NCBI GenBank assembly: GCA_051294375.1
Contig: CM119264.1
Span: 9,668,968 to 9,732,967, forward strand
DNA: 64,000 bases
DNA from: Paraspadella gotoi
Lineage: Eukaryota > Chaetognatha
Direction: 5' to 3'
This document shows, one piece after another, positions 42,797-54,447 of the stretch (position 1 is its first letter; every line of letters begins with the position of its first letter). The notes beneath the pieces are model-generated. The model worked only from the letters and a program-made list of their open reading frames with translations. It did not search any database and was not told where the DNA came from. A program made the position numbers and the translations under genes.

Positions 42797-43168
42797 TTTT
42801 AGCTGCGCCGCGGTCGGTCGATATGTCTGTCCGTCGGTCTGTCTCACTTACGTTAAAAATGCATATTGTATAAATGTATATATATATATATATATATGTA
42901 TATATGTGTATATATATATATGTATAAATATATATATATATATATATAAATGCAATTTGCCTATTGTAGGTTGCTCATTTGTTAAGACAGAAAAAAACCT
43001 CAAATCTCAGGGACTGCGAGGGTCGCCTTCAGCAATTCCTAAAGCATGCATGTCATCAATACAGGGGCAAAAAAAATTTAGTCATGTCATGTCATGTCAT
43101 ATCATGTGATCAAAGGGAAATAAATACATGTGTAAATATAGTCAACACATCAGAATTCCCGATCTTGT
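42797..43168 (+). repeat. Interspersed repeat family A, copy with (TA)n insert
   Basis: It starts TTTTTAGCTGCGCCGCGG, then ATGTCTGTCCGTCGGTCTG, CACTTACGTTAAAAATGC, a (TA)n expansion (42880-42950), GTTAAGACAG, CGCCTTCAGCAATTC, and ends with TTTAGTCATGTCATGTCATG and CATGTGATCAAAGGGAAA. The order matches 44502-44853. There is no open frame of interest, so the element looks non-autonomous. Confidence 0.85.
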
Positions 43169-43584
43169 TATATTATCTATTTATATTTTGACGAAAACTT
43201 TGTAAACAAATAATCATCAAAGAACGAAGCGAAAAGTTATATCGAATTCCGAATCGGAAATCCAAAGAAAAGAAGATTTCGGTCGCCAGTTCGAGACGCC
43301 ATGCGGATCACGTCTCTCTCCCTTTTTACGTTCATCGTTCATCTTTTGTTTCGGATTTTCAGTCGAAAACGACGACGACGACGACGACGATGACAATGAC
43401 GACAACGACTACGAGAATATGGGCGACAATGACGGAAAGAAGTATAGAGACTTGAGTCGCAGCAAGGATGATAATTTAAGACGATTGGTACTCATTGGAT
43501 ACTGACATCTATGGAGACCAGGAGGCGAAAAGAGAGAGAGACAGGAGAGAGAGATGGAAAAGAAGAGAGAGGAAAAGAGAGGAG

Positions 43585-43588
<4 letters not shown>

Positions 43589-43645
<57 letters not shown>
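43589..43645. repeat. (GA)n microsatellite
   Basis: Perfect GA run inside a longer purine-rich tract (43525-43668). Confidence 0.95.
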
Positions 43646-43650
<5 letters not shown>

Positions 43651-43795
43651 GAGAAGAGAGAGAGATATTTAATTTGATTTGATTGTCATGCCTCTAAAAT
43701 GTAAATAGTTAACATATTATCAATAAGACAACACGAACAGCCTCTCCCATTATCGAGGACTACAAGAGACGACGACGACCGACGACGAGAACGAC

Positions 43796-43796
<1 letters not shown>

Positions 43797-43836
<40 letters not shown>
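43797..43836. repeat. (GAC)n trinucleotide repeat
   Basis: Perfect ACG/GAC units, with a second small cluster at 43368-43412. Confidence 0.95.
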
Positions 43837-43837
<1 letters not shown>

Positions 43838-44501
43838 TATGGCGAAGATTAGATGCGTGAATTTGCGAGAAGACGACGGATTTTCAATTCCTCGGAGGCG
43901 AAGAGGCATTCATCTCTCCGGACGCGACGCTTGTTGTTGTTGTTATCCTTCACATATTTAATACGGATAAACGTCAGTAATGCAGCCATTTCTGTTCTTT
44001 TGATTTTTTTTCTCGTTCAGTCAGTTTATTTTCTGTTTTCTCTTCATTTATTTTCGTTTGGATCTGATTTGAACTTTTTAAGAGGCTCGATCTTTCGTTT
44101 AATTTTTTTTTTTACTTGTCCTAACAAAAAAACTTGTCCGAACTGAAAACTGACTTCATCCAAAATAAAAATGCTTTACGGAAATTTCAAAGGTTTCACT
44201 GTAAAAGTCGTTCCCCTCTGTACATTAGATTGTAAAAAGGCCTTGGCAAGGAACGACACGGTTTCCGCTGAACCCAATACATCACTCTCACCGCTTCACC
44301 CACCTTCTCCCTCACTTTCCTTCTTCTTTTCATTCACAGTTTCTCGTCTCCGGATTAAACGGAATTTCTCTTCCTCACCGGAATTTTTGTTTATTCTCTT
44401 CTTTTCACAAAAATGTCATTTCCCTGATTTTCCTTACCTCATATTTCGCCTCGGGAAAATATTTTTTTTCTTCTTTGACAACAAATTTCGTTTTTTTTCC
44501 T

Positions 44502-44853
44502 CATTTTTTAGTTGCGCCGCGACTACTCGCGGAGCAACTCTATAAGTCACATTTTGGTCGGTCTGTCCGTCTGTCGGTCGGTATGTCTGTCCGTCGGTCT
44601 GTCCCACTTACGTTAAAAATGCTCATAATTCGCCTAAACTTGGTTAAGACAGGAAAAATCCTAAAATCTAAGTGACTGCTAGCGCCGCCTTCAGGAAATC
44701 ATAAAACTATGAGGAATAAAAGACAGAATTTCGAATCATTGCATGTCATAAATACAAGGGCTAAGAAAGATTTTTAGTCATGTCATGTTATATCATATCA
44801 TGTGATCAAAGGGAAAATAAAGTCACTGTTGCACAACATATTGGAATCACCGT
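44502..44853 (+). repeat. Interspersed repeat family A, most complete copy
   Basis: About 350 bp: GTTGCGCCGCGACTACTCGC, a GTCGGTCTGTCCGTC block, CACTTACGTTAAAAATGCTC, TTGGTTAAGACAGG, CGCCGCCTTCAGGAAATC, TTTTTAGTCATGTCATG, CATGTGATCAAAGGGAAA and ATTGGAATCACCG. Non-coding. No terminal inverted repeat or target duplication is obvious by eye. Confidence 0.85.
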
Positions 44854-45230
44854 TTTTTTGTTTTTTTTTTAAAGGTATTTCTAGTCCTTTCTTCCTTTTT
44901 TCATTCTTTCTTCTTTTTTTTCTTCTTTTTTTTCTTCTCTTCTTTCTTTCCTTCTTTCTTTTTTAATTTTTCTTTCATTTTTTTCTTTTTTATTCCTTTC
45001 TTTCTTTTCTTTTTTCTTATTTTTATGCTTTTTCTTTTTCTTTCATTTTATAATAAACTTTCAATAGGATTTTCAGGGCGAGAAACAGCGCCTCAAATCT
45101 CAAAACCACGGCGGCGTTATAAACCACTAGAGCCAATTATCCACTAATTCTAGGAATGACTTAATGATTGCATAATTGAGCACGATTGATATGTCCTGGT
45201 CGAAGATGAAGATGAAGATGAAGATCTTAG

Positions 45231-45234
<4 letters not shown>

Positions 45235-45288
<54 letters not shown>
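45235..45288. repeat. (CT)n microsatellite
   Basis: Perfect CT run. Confidence 0.95.
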
Positions 45289-45289
<1 letters not shown>

Positions 45290-46687
45290 GTCGATCAAGG
45301 GCGACGACCGCGACAGGAAAGTTTCGCCGTAACCATCATCACTATTGTCGGAACCATATAATCGCCGACGTCAACCTGATCGACGCCCCCCTTCCTCCTC
45401 CTCCTCCTCCTCCCCTTCTTCTTCTTCCTCACCGTTCAGCGGCGTTCGCCCAAAAGGAACAAAGTCGGAATGTTTTGGACTTTTTTTATGGGTTCGTTGA
45501 AACGTTTCCAAACTGTGAAATTCCTTTTTAGCGAAGACGGAGAGGAAGGGCGCGCGGGAGAGTGGGCAGGCGGTCGTGGACGATGGGTTGTGGTGGTGGG
45601 TGAGGCGACGTCGATAGAGAAATTGGAGGCTGAAGGATCGTGCATGAATGAAAGATGAAGGGAACTGCAGGTCGACCGCGTGTTGGAGCGGAATGCTCAC
45701 GACGATGAAGAATGTTTTCACGCCGGTGGTCAAAAGCCATCTTGCCACGCTTTCTCCAGTGGCTGAGCGGACAAACGTACCAACCCAACATCAGATCGCT
45801 GGTTTTTAGAATTCTCGGTGTGAAGCGAAACGGCATTGGGATATATTGTGGCAACAGAAACACGCGAACCCTCACCCGAGTTCATCTCTCTCTATGTTTT
45901 TACCAAAGTTCCCATACCGCAGTTCACATGTAACTTACTAGATATGTCAACATCTTCACAATTAACCAATGAGAACGTGAGAGTATTTAATCCGTAATAT
46001 ACTGTGGGTGAACGAGTACTTAGTGGTCCAAGCCAATGGGACGTGCTGAGTGTCACCAGGCTATACGGGAGGCAAATTTAGGATTCGCCACAACATTAAA
46101 TTTTATTATATGTCTACGTATATATGTACAAAATAGCTGAAAATGACAGGAAAATAGAATAGAAACAACTTTATAAAAGATAAAACGTCCAGAGACAAAG
46201 GTTCAATGACTAGAAAGTGAGAAGAAATAGAAAATAAGGACTAGGTGAGCGAAGTCAGGAAATGAATGGGAAAGTGAATGGGGAAGTGAATGGGGAAGAG
46301 ATTGGCGAAGCGCCGCGGCAGCAAAAGGAGCGTTGAACCCTTGGATCGAGTCTGACGTCCCGAGAGAGAGAAACAATGACGCAATTCACAGTCGAGCGAA
46401 GAGCGAAATGTTGAAAATAAAGGAGCTTCGATTGAGAGAGGGGGAAGGGGGGGGAAGGGGGTTGGATGAGAGGCTTTGAAAATTGGGTATTGAGAATGAA
46501 GAAGACAAATGGGAAGAGGAACTGGGGTCGAAGAAGTGAAGGAATACGTAAATACATAAAGTCATAAACTCTCGCAGCACAACTTAAAGCTGCCTGACCG
46601 CTGACCTTCCTTAGACGAGTCTCAATGGCTGAGCACTGCTAGCATGCTCAGTGCTCACTGCTCAGCCTTTGAGACTTGTGAACAGGA

Positions 46688-46740
46688 TAAATCATCTCGT
46701 TTCCATCATGCGTCCCGGGTTCAATCCCTAGCTAACCCTC
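46688..46740 (+). repeat. tRNA-like segment with B-box
   Basis: GGATAAATCATCTCG followed by CCCGGGTTCAATCCCTAGC, an RNA polymerase III B-box. It resembles the 3' half of a tRNA or a SINE head. A perfect imperfect-hairpin sequence (GCTGAGCACTG near 46630 and CACTGCTCAGC near 46660) lies just upstream. Confidence 0.3.
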
Positions 46741-47111
46741 TTCTGTCCAAAAAAAATGCGCCACTTAATAACTAAAAATTCCGCATTTTTTATGTTGGTA
46801 GTTTTAAAAATTATATAAACATATTAAAAAAAAAAAGTAACCAATGTGTTTAAATTTTATTATAATCGGTCACAGTATTTGATCATTTCATTTTACTCTC
46901 ATTTGAAATCAATTTTTTTTATATTCAGCTTTGCGGTAAAGTACTTCATATTAAAAAATCATTGCTTCTAAATGGATAGCCCAATTTTAATAAAATTTAT
47001 GGCAAACTTATCTTTTAATAAATTTTAAATTATTTTTAAGTTTAAAAAAAAAATTAAAAAAGATAGGGTGATTTTTAAAGTCTGAAATAAAGTTGAGCGT
47101 TTTTTTGCACA

Positions 47112-47303
47112 GGACTGTATGAAATTGGTACAACCAATATAAAAATTATCCATTCATTTAATAAATAAGCTATCTTGCCCCTGACTTTGGACAGGCTTTG
47201 GTGGTTTAAGGCCTCCATCACTCTTACAAGATAATGACATAGCAGGTCCCTGCAAGCTTTCAATCAGGACTCTCTCACAGTCTCGTTTATTCACTCCCAG
47301 AGT
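47112..47303 (-). repeat. Interspersed repeat family B, reverse copy
   Basis: Reverse complement of 29205-29404 with few differences. On its left it continues with GCACAGGACTGT, which on the minus strand reads ACAGTCCTGTGC, similar to the terminal repeats of Tc1-type DNA transposons. The minus strand also reads LIESLQG near the place where Tc1 transposases have LIESMP. A degraded Tc1-like 3' end is possible but not shown. Confidence 0.8.
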
Positions 47304-47730
47304 ACCTGGCTTCCCTATCAATGTGACAGAGACTGTTTAAACATGATACTGACAGGAGGGGTTCACCGCATCCACTTGGTGAGATACCCCGCGCCCCCGG
47401 TATCACAAGCAATCCTCCCGCTGCCATTACACTCATATTTATCGAATCTATGACGATTCGTTTAATTTATTACTATTTTAACCCAGATTCCTGTTAATTT
47501 AGTTTTTTCTGCCGGCTTTTATAACGAGCTCAGCGCTTTTTTGACACCAAATATCACAATGACACAAAGCGAAGACTTTTCAAAACTTACAGGAAATATT
47601 TCAAAAAGTAATTTCTCGTGAAATAAACACGATAGTTAGTACGTATTAACCCAAGTAATCTAGATTATAAAACTGAACGTTTGCTTCAAAGATCTAGTGC
47701 TACCGCCACATTCAGATCAAGGTCGCTAAC

Positions 47731-49088
47731 TCAAATGGTTTCCTCCAAATCTTCGAAACCCTGAAGTGTCGGCTTCAATTCCGCCAGCAGCTCGTCAATT
47801 TCCTTCGCCGTCTTTTCCTCCATCATTTCCTTCCATTCGCCGACGATTCCTCTTCGGAAAAACATGTTCATTGGATGAGAGTCCTTCGCTTCCTCAGCCG
47901 CGGCCCATTCCTTCATACGCGGCAAGGTTGTCTTCTCCTCGATCAACCTGCGGAGAGAAGGCAAATATTTAGTGAATATTATAATAATTTTTTATTTAGA
48001 TATTTCATTGTAATTGTTCATTTAACTTGCCTCAAAAAATCGTCGCTAACATCGATGTTCAAAAATTCAGCAATTTTTCGCAAATTATGCACGAAATCCA
48101 CTTTCATTTTTTCGTATTGAATCACGAAGACGTTGTCTTTTCCGACCAGGCTTTCGTAATAAGATCGATAGTGCTGGAACCTTAATTAATTTTGTGATGA
48201 AGTTTTTCTCAGTGATTTTTACAGGTATTTAGGTTTTTACAAATTATCTTAGATTTGCATTTATAAATTACCATGATCCGGAGATCAGATCTCCGTCTAG
48301 CCAACGCTTGTTGAAAGTAGAGAAATCACCTTGAAAAAGAATTTACTTTTCATAAAAAAAAGAAGCTAATTGTGACTGTGACTGTGTTCTCTCACCTGTA
48401 ATCCCGTTGTTGTGTCCTAGGTACATCTTCATAAATTGGTAAAACGATACGGCGGTATCTTTTGGATTTCTGAAAATTATTTTTAATCGAAAGTCAATTT
48501 CATTGATCTGTGACTTTTAATAACTCAGAATTATAAATTATTTTATTGTCTACTTTTGTTTGAGAATATTTGACTACTTTTTACGGCTCCCAAAAAGGTA
48601 AAACTAGTTTTAGATTCTTTTAAATAGAGATTCATAATAATAAAAAAAATGTNNNNNNNNNNNNNNNNNNNNNNNNNTTCTTCGCTACTGACCGATCAAA
48701 ACAAAGATTTTGATTTTCTTGTTCTCAATAATGTCTCGAGGCAGATGCCGGTATGGCATGTGAGTTGCAAAAATTCTTGGTTGCGGGGCAACTGTCGATC
48801 AATTCTGCGTCGCATGAAAATTCCATAAGACCGCCTTCCACCTAAGAGTTCGTGCTTTTATATAGCCTTAACTCGAAAAAGTAACAAACATAACCTACCC
48901 TGACAAGTTCCTCTGAATCCGCGTCATGAGCATTCCTAAATATCCATGCGCCCAATGATTTCAGATTAGGGTAAGAACAAAAATGACGTCTCCATCACGA
49001 ACTTAACCTGAATCGAGAAAAACGAAGACTTTAATTAAAATTCCGACAAAAAGGAAGATAATTAATTTTAAATGTAACTATTATATCA

Positions 49089-49162
<74 letters not shown>

Positions 49163-49595
49163 ACATTCTTTCTCTTCATTTTCATCTCATTTACAGCATA
49201 TATTCATTTTAATGAAGGTATACTTCAGTATAATTAAATATTTTAAGTACGATAAGCTTAAATATTAAGTTCTCTCTCTCTCTCCTCTCTCTCTCTCCTC
49301 TCTCTCTCTCCTCTCTCTCCTCTCTCTCTCTCTCTCTCTATCTTGTATTTGTCCACTGGTATAGTTCAATTCAGGTATAAGTTTACGTTTAGTCAATTCC
49401 GTTGGAGGTACAATAATTCAATTTTTGAATGTCAGTTATTATCTTTAAATTTTGTGGTACCTTCTCCCTAAAATATCGAATTTTCCTGAACCGACTCCAT
49501 GTAAATGGGTAACGAAACCATCGATGTAAACGCAGGTATGTCGACCGGATCTGATATATCTTCCAACTGAATATTGACTCCGTCTCGTTGCTCAT
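47731..49595 (-). CDS. Cytosolic-type sulfotransferase (SULT family)
   Basis: Predicted to transfer sulfate from PAPS to small acceptors in the cytosol. Minus-strand exons: start exon 49461-49595 (MSN at 49595), PAPS-loop exon about 48899-49010, then 48693-48841, 48396-48469, 48272-48329, 48031-48180 and 47731-47947, ending TGA. Family landmarks: GDVIF followed by a damaged YPKSGNHW-like loop, the RIFATHMPYRHLP stretch, NPKDTAVSFYQF (PAPS 3'-phosphate region), GSWFQHYRSYYE, VFVIQYEKM, and the C-terminal FFRRGIVGEWK that closes on PAPS. The last four exons are cleanly in phase. The two exons right of the 48653 gap each need a one-base correction to stay in frame, which I read as sequence error. 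The first intron phase is uncertain. The gene is divergent from CSP. Substrate cannot be told. Confidence 0.85.
48653..48677. other. Assembly gap of exactly 25 N in a sulfotransferase intron
   Basis: Sequence to the left is clean and in frame; sequence to the right (to about 56180) has frequent single-base indels compared with its second version. Confidence 1.
49091..49160. repeat. (CT)n microsatellite
   Basis: Counterpart of 56298-56368 in the second version. A second CT-rich tract follows at 49270-49340 (56478-56545). Confidence 0.95.
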
Positions 49596-50422
49596 GTTGG
49601 CAAAAAAAAATCTGGTTTCGTGACGGATTCACTTGCAGTACCATAAAGATACAATGTAGAATAAACTATTTTTTTTAAATTATTCGACTTTAATTCGTAC
49701 TTGATGAAGCTTTCAAACAGGTTTTTAATATTTAAAAACTGGTTTTTGAAAATTTTTTAAAATTTCAAAATTTTAAAAATCAGTTTGTGTCTTTCCTCCG
49801 CGCATTATTTTCCCAGAATGCCCCATTTTAATGTTAAAGATTTGGTTATTGAAAAAAGTTAGGGACTTGGTAGTTATAGCATTAAGGTTTACGGTTAGAG
49901 GATAGAGGTTAGGTTAGGTTATGGATTGGTTCATAAGTTTAAAAATATATGGCTTAGTTCTCCAACAATTAGGTTTTCAAAATGAATCGAGAGACTGTGA
50001 AATATGCTCAAGATGAGTTGTTCTTTTTTCTCTCTTTTCATATATTAGTTTTCGGCAGCTCCGAACTGAAGGGCGCTTTCGTAACAAGTCATAATTGGTA
50101 AACTTTTTTGTAAATAGTTTGGATGATTGCAATCTCAAAAGTGATTTTTTTCCCTCAAGAAAGGTATAAACACTGCAGTAGACCAATATATCATCTGACC
50201 TAAGAAATAAATTGATAACTAAATAACTTCCCTATCCTTTCAATTCACAGACAGAAGAGCAATGAGGGTCTTCTGCTGAGCTACAAGAATAAAACAAACA
50301 ACTTGGCCGTTCACCCAATTTCACCACCTGTATTTTTCGTTTCATGATGTTTCACGATAACAAATTCTGTCTCTACTGTAAAATACAGAAACTTTTCAAC
50401 GAAGTAGTCGCTTGTTTAGAAA

Positions 50423-51941
50423 ATGTCCGGAGCAGATAAAAGACGGCTCTCGTAAGTTATTGGTTTTTGGCGTATTATACTTTACTTTGGGCGTTGCTTA
50501 CATATTCAGGAAATAACGAAAATTCTTTATGCGCAACCAAAACATATTTCTATACGTAATGTCAAACTCAAATACAGAAATAAAGATTTAAACATGCTTT
50601 TCTGGCAACGAGAAGGTTTCCAAATTTACATGCTTTTGTGTAAAGTGACGTAATATCACTGCGAACTAATATAAAATATAATAAACATTATTAATTAAAG
50701 TTTTTTGCATTTACTAATTGCCAAAGATATACATACAATTGATTTTGTGGATCGCAGGGCCAAAGGGTGAATCTCTCTATCTACTTCTCGACATTCAAAA
50801 AGACGCCGCCCCGGACGAAGTCAAAAAAAGCCTACAGAAAAGTCAGTATTCTAAGTTATTCTAAACGTTGTCATAAACGAATCTTTATTCGTTTTATCCT
50901 AATTTGTTCTAATTGACAGTTGGCGTTAAAACATCATCCGGATTAAAAACCCCGACAACCCCGGCGCAGCGGAGAAGGTTAAAAGTCGTCGTCATTCTTT
51001 GTATTTTCTTTGTTATGATCTCGCAGACTTTTAAAGCTTTAAATTCAATTGATAAAATTGTTTTTCGGCTTTAAGCAAATTTGATAAACGTGAACAAATA
51101 AAATGATATTTTGTTTTTCATGTAGTTCAAAGAGATCAACCACGCTCATTCAGTATTAAGCGACGAAAAAAAAGCGTCGCATCTACGACGAATACGGAAG
51201 CTTTGGTCTCTACGTCGCCGAGCAATTCGGGGACGACAACGTGAACACTTACTTCAGATTGACTAGTCCGTGGTGCAAGTAAGGCCATTGAACCAATGAG
51301 AGACGTATGACCCATTCATCCTCGCTTTTCCTCTATCCGATATTCAATTTGTATCATTTCCCTTCAGGCCCTTCTGGTATTTTGCGGCTGCATCACAGGC
51401 TGCTATTTCTGCTGCTGCTGCTTCTGTTGCTGTTTCAACTTTTGCTGCGGCAAGTGCCAGCCGTCTACTCCATACGATGACCTCGATCCTCAGTGCGATC
51501 CCGATGAAGTACGTTCACAGTGTCGGTCTCTCTCACTCAACACCCCTCTTTGTCTCAACACCCCATTTTATAGCTTCATCTTTTTTTAATCACTCCTCTT
51601 GGCGTAGCAGGACAACGGTGAAGACGAGGTCGATCCCGGTGTGTGACGTCACAACCGAATCGTCGCCGTCTCGAGAGAAGGGGCCGGTTTTCGCGATGCC
51701 CCCTCCACCCACGCCAACGGTGTGGTGAGTGGGATGGGGGTGTGGGTGGGGTCGCTGCGTCGATGCGAAGTTTGGTGAAGAACTAAAATAGTTGCGCAGA
51801 AAGACGTCAGTGATGGATCAGTCACAAAAAAAGTGTCAAATGAAATGAAAATTGGTTGTTGTTGTCATTGTTTGGCTTGTTACTTTTTTTGTTTTGAAGT
51901 AAGCGCAGTTCCCATTGATATTTTCGTAATTATGTTATATA

Positions 51942-51976
<35 letters not shown>

Positions 51977-52249
51977 TATTATTATGTATATATATATTAG
52001 CTGAACAATATTTTTAAAAAATTATACTACTACTGTTTTTTGTTGTTTTTTTTTACAGCTGATCCATTCCCTTCGAAAGTAACGGAGAACACGACGTAAA
52101 ATTCCGATTCTAAAGAGGTCTACGGGGGACCCTCAATCAGACTGTCACTTCTCAGCCTTCGCCGTCGTCGTCGCCGACGAAGACGACGACGTCGTTAGCG
52201 GAGAACGACGACGACGACGACGACATCGTCTTCCGCTGCCGTAGAGTGA
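50423..52249 (+). pseudogene. CSP gene, frame-broken first version
   Basis: Same exon-intron layout as the intact gene at 57634-59469, but with single-base changes that break frame: an extra G in AAAGGGTGAA (exon 2), an extra A before GCCTAC, an extra T in CCGGATTAAAAACC at the HPD-K region, an extra A in GACGAAAAAAAAGCG, loss of the G at the exon 4 donor, and losses in exons 6 and 7. The same error density is seen in introns. I treat it as unpolished sequence of the same locus rather than as a decayed paralogue, though a recent pseudogene cannot be excluded from sequence alone. Confidence 0.8.
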
Positions 52250-52543
52250 CCGTAGCATCCATCTGGAACTCTTGTCTAAAAAAAACTTTTTTTCCCGCTT
52301 TGGTATCTTATCTTTTTATGTTAAAAATTTTCAAAAAAGTAAAATTTTAATGTAACGGATCTTATGAATATTGATAAAAAAATTTATACTTCTAGTTTGT
52401 AATACGTGCTTGTACGTATTTTGATTTTTGTTCAGAGTTTGTTAAATTTATATTTAATCCTCATTTAAATTTTTTTTATTGTATTTTGACTTTCTTTTTG
52501 CTATTTAAAATAGTTTAGGATGAACGAAAAATTGTTGTATAGC

Positions 52544-52654
52544 AATTTTTTATTTTTATGAATTCATTGCTATGAAGACTCGTAACACTAAGAGTCGAAA
52601 CATGTACATTAATAAAAATAAAAAATGCTATTACAACGAATTAAACTTTAATCG
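52544..52654 (+). ncRNA. Hammerhead-like motif, defective first version
   Basis: Counterpart of the motif at 59756-59874. The core reads CTATGA instead of CTGATGA, while stem II (GACTC/GAGTC), GAAA and ACATGTAC are identical. Stem I arms have single-base losses. The changes match the general noise of this version. Confidence 0.6.
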
Positions 52655-53963
52655 CTTTTTATGCCATTAATTTTATTCAGTCTTTTTATATACCAAGAAA
52701 GGTTTGGAAAATTCAATTTAATAAAAATATTTTTAGAATAATTTATGATTCCGGTCATATAAAATCGTCCAAACCCCCAATCTTTCAAGAAGATAAATAT
52801 CCTCTAGAGAGAAGACAATTAAACACGAATCATATTTGATTTTTAAGTTTAGTTACTTGAATTTACTTGTATGAAAGAAAAAAAAATTTTAATTCACATT
52901 TACTGTACTAGGTTAAGATGATTTTGTAGTTTTATATATGGGTACCTTAGTTTTATCAAATTAAATTACTCTGCCTCGCAAGATTATTATATTTGACAAT
53001 TTTTCATACAAAAAATGAACTATTTAAATTTAAAATTCCCTTATATTGTGTTGTTAAAAAAGAAATTCTTGTGAAATGTTGTTACTATTATTGCTGCGTG
53101 GTTCGCGACGATTTCAGGGGATGGTTATTTTGGTGTGGATATTTCTTTAGCATAATATTTGTGAATTAGTTAATTTAAACATTGTAATATACACTTTTTG
53201 TTCGTGCTATTTTCGTTAATTTTATCAGAGAAAAGTTGTATAACTAATGACTGCTTTACAATTCATAAAACACGCTAATTTTTTTATAACTATTATTTTA
53301 TGTATTACTCATATTTATAAAAAATTCAAAGTAAAAGAAAACTTTAATAGTATTCGCTTTAAATTTTAAACAAAATAGATTAGATATGGAGCTTATATAC
53401 ATTTTGAAACTCAAATTTATCTTTACTTTTGCTACGTGATATTACATGCTTAGTTTTTTATTATTCAAGCTTCTGCATTGTTAAAATTAATAAGAGATAA
53501 ACAAGATATATCTTGTTATTGTAAATTTAAATAAGCACTCACAAAAAATAAACATTTATTTAAATTTTTCTTGCCTTGCTTCCCATAGGTTTTTAAGTCT
53601 TTCTGACGCTATCACTATATTTACTAATGTTTAAATCAAGAAACTTACTTCATTAGTTGTTTCTGTCATTTTGATAATATTTTTGAGAACTTATTATTCA
53701 AAGCACATTTACATGAACCTAATCGTGCAACAGTAATTTTAAGTTAATGTTAATGTTCTTGTGGATAATTTGTTTAAAATTCGTTGGAATCACAGTAAGT
53801 CATACTTAGAATTAGATTCAATACAATTATCAAGAAAAGTAGTATGTTGAAAAAGGGACAATTTAGAAATGAACTCGCTGACATAATATAAAAACTAAAA
53901 AACACAACTACTTTCAGTGAGGTGAGACAGAGAGGAGAGAGAGAGGAGAGAGAGAGAGAGAGA

Positions 53964-54002
<39 letters not shown>

Positions 54003-54447
54003 GATCTTAACGATTTTTTATTATTTATTATTAAAGGACGATGGAAATAGCATGGTATTTTATATCTTTTTTAATTAATCAAAATGGCAAAATTGTAACC
54101 GAAAATATTTTCCTATATTTTTACGTTGCTCAATTAGAACACTTTTCTTCTGTATGATTTTTAGTTTATTTGTACAATGTACATAAATGACGAGTTTCGA
54201 TAAGTATTTCTTTTTTTCAGATTTGTTGATTGATTGATTGCCAGTTTAATTAGGTAGCATAGAAATTGTTTAAAAAAAATTAGCTGGAAGTTACAGATAA
54301 CGATTTTTTTTAAATAAATTCTATTTACAAAGCGAAAATAAATAAACTTTTTCCAAAATCTAATGATTTGATAAAATGAAAAAAACACACATATGACGAA
54401 ATGTAACATTTTCTCTTCAGTATTTTCTAATGAATTGCATTGTTTCT

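Noticed and set aside
50423-52249. A second, functional CSP paralogue
   Set aside because: At least five single-base frame breaks, with the same indel density in introns, point to unpolished sequence of the same gene.
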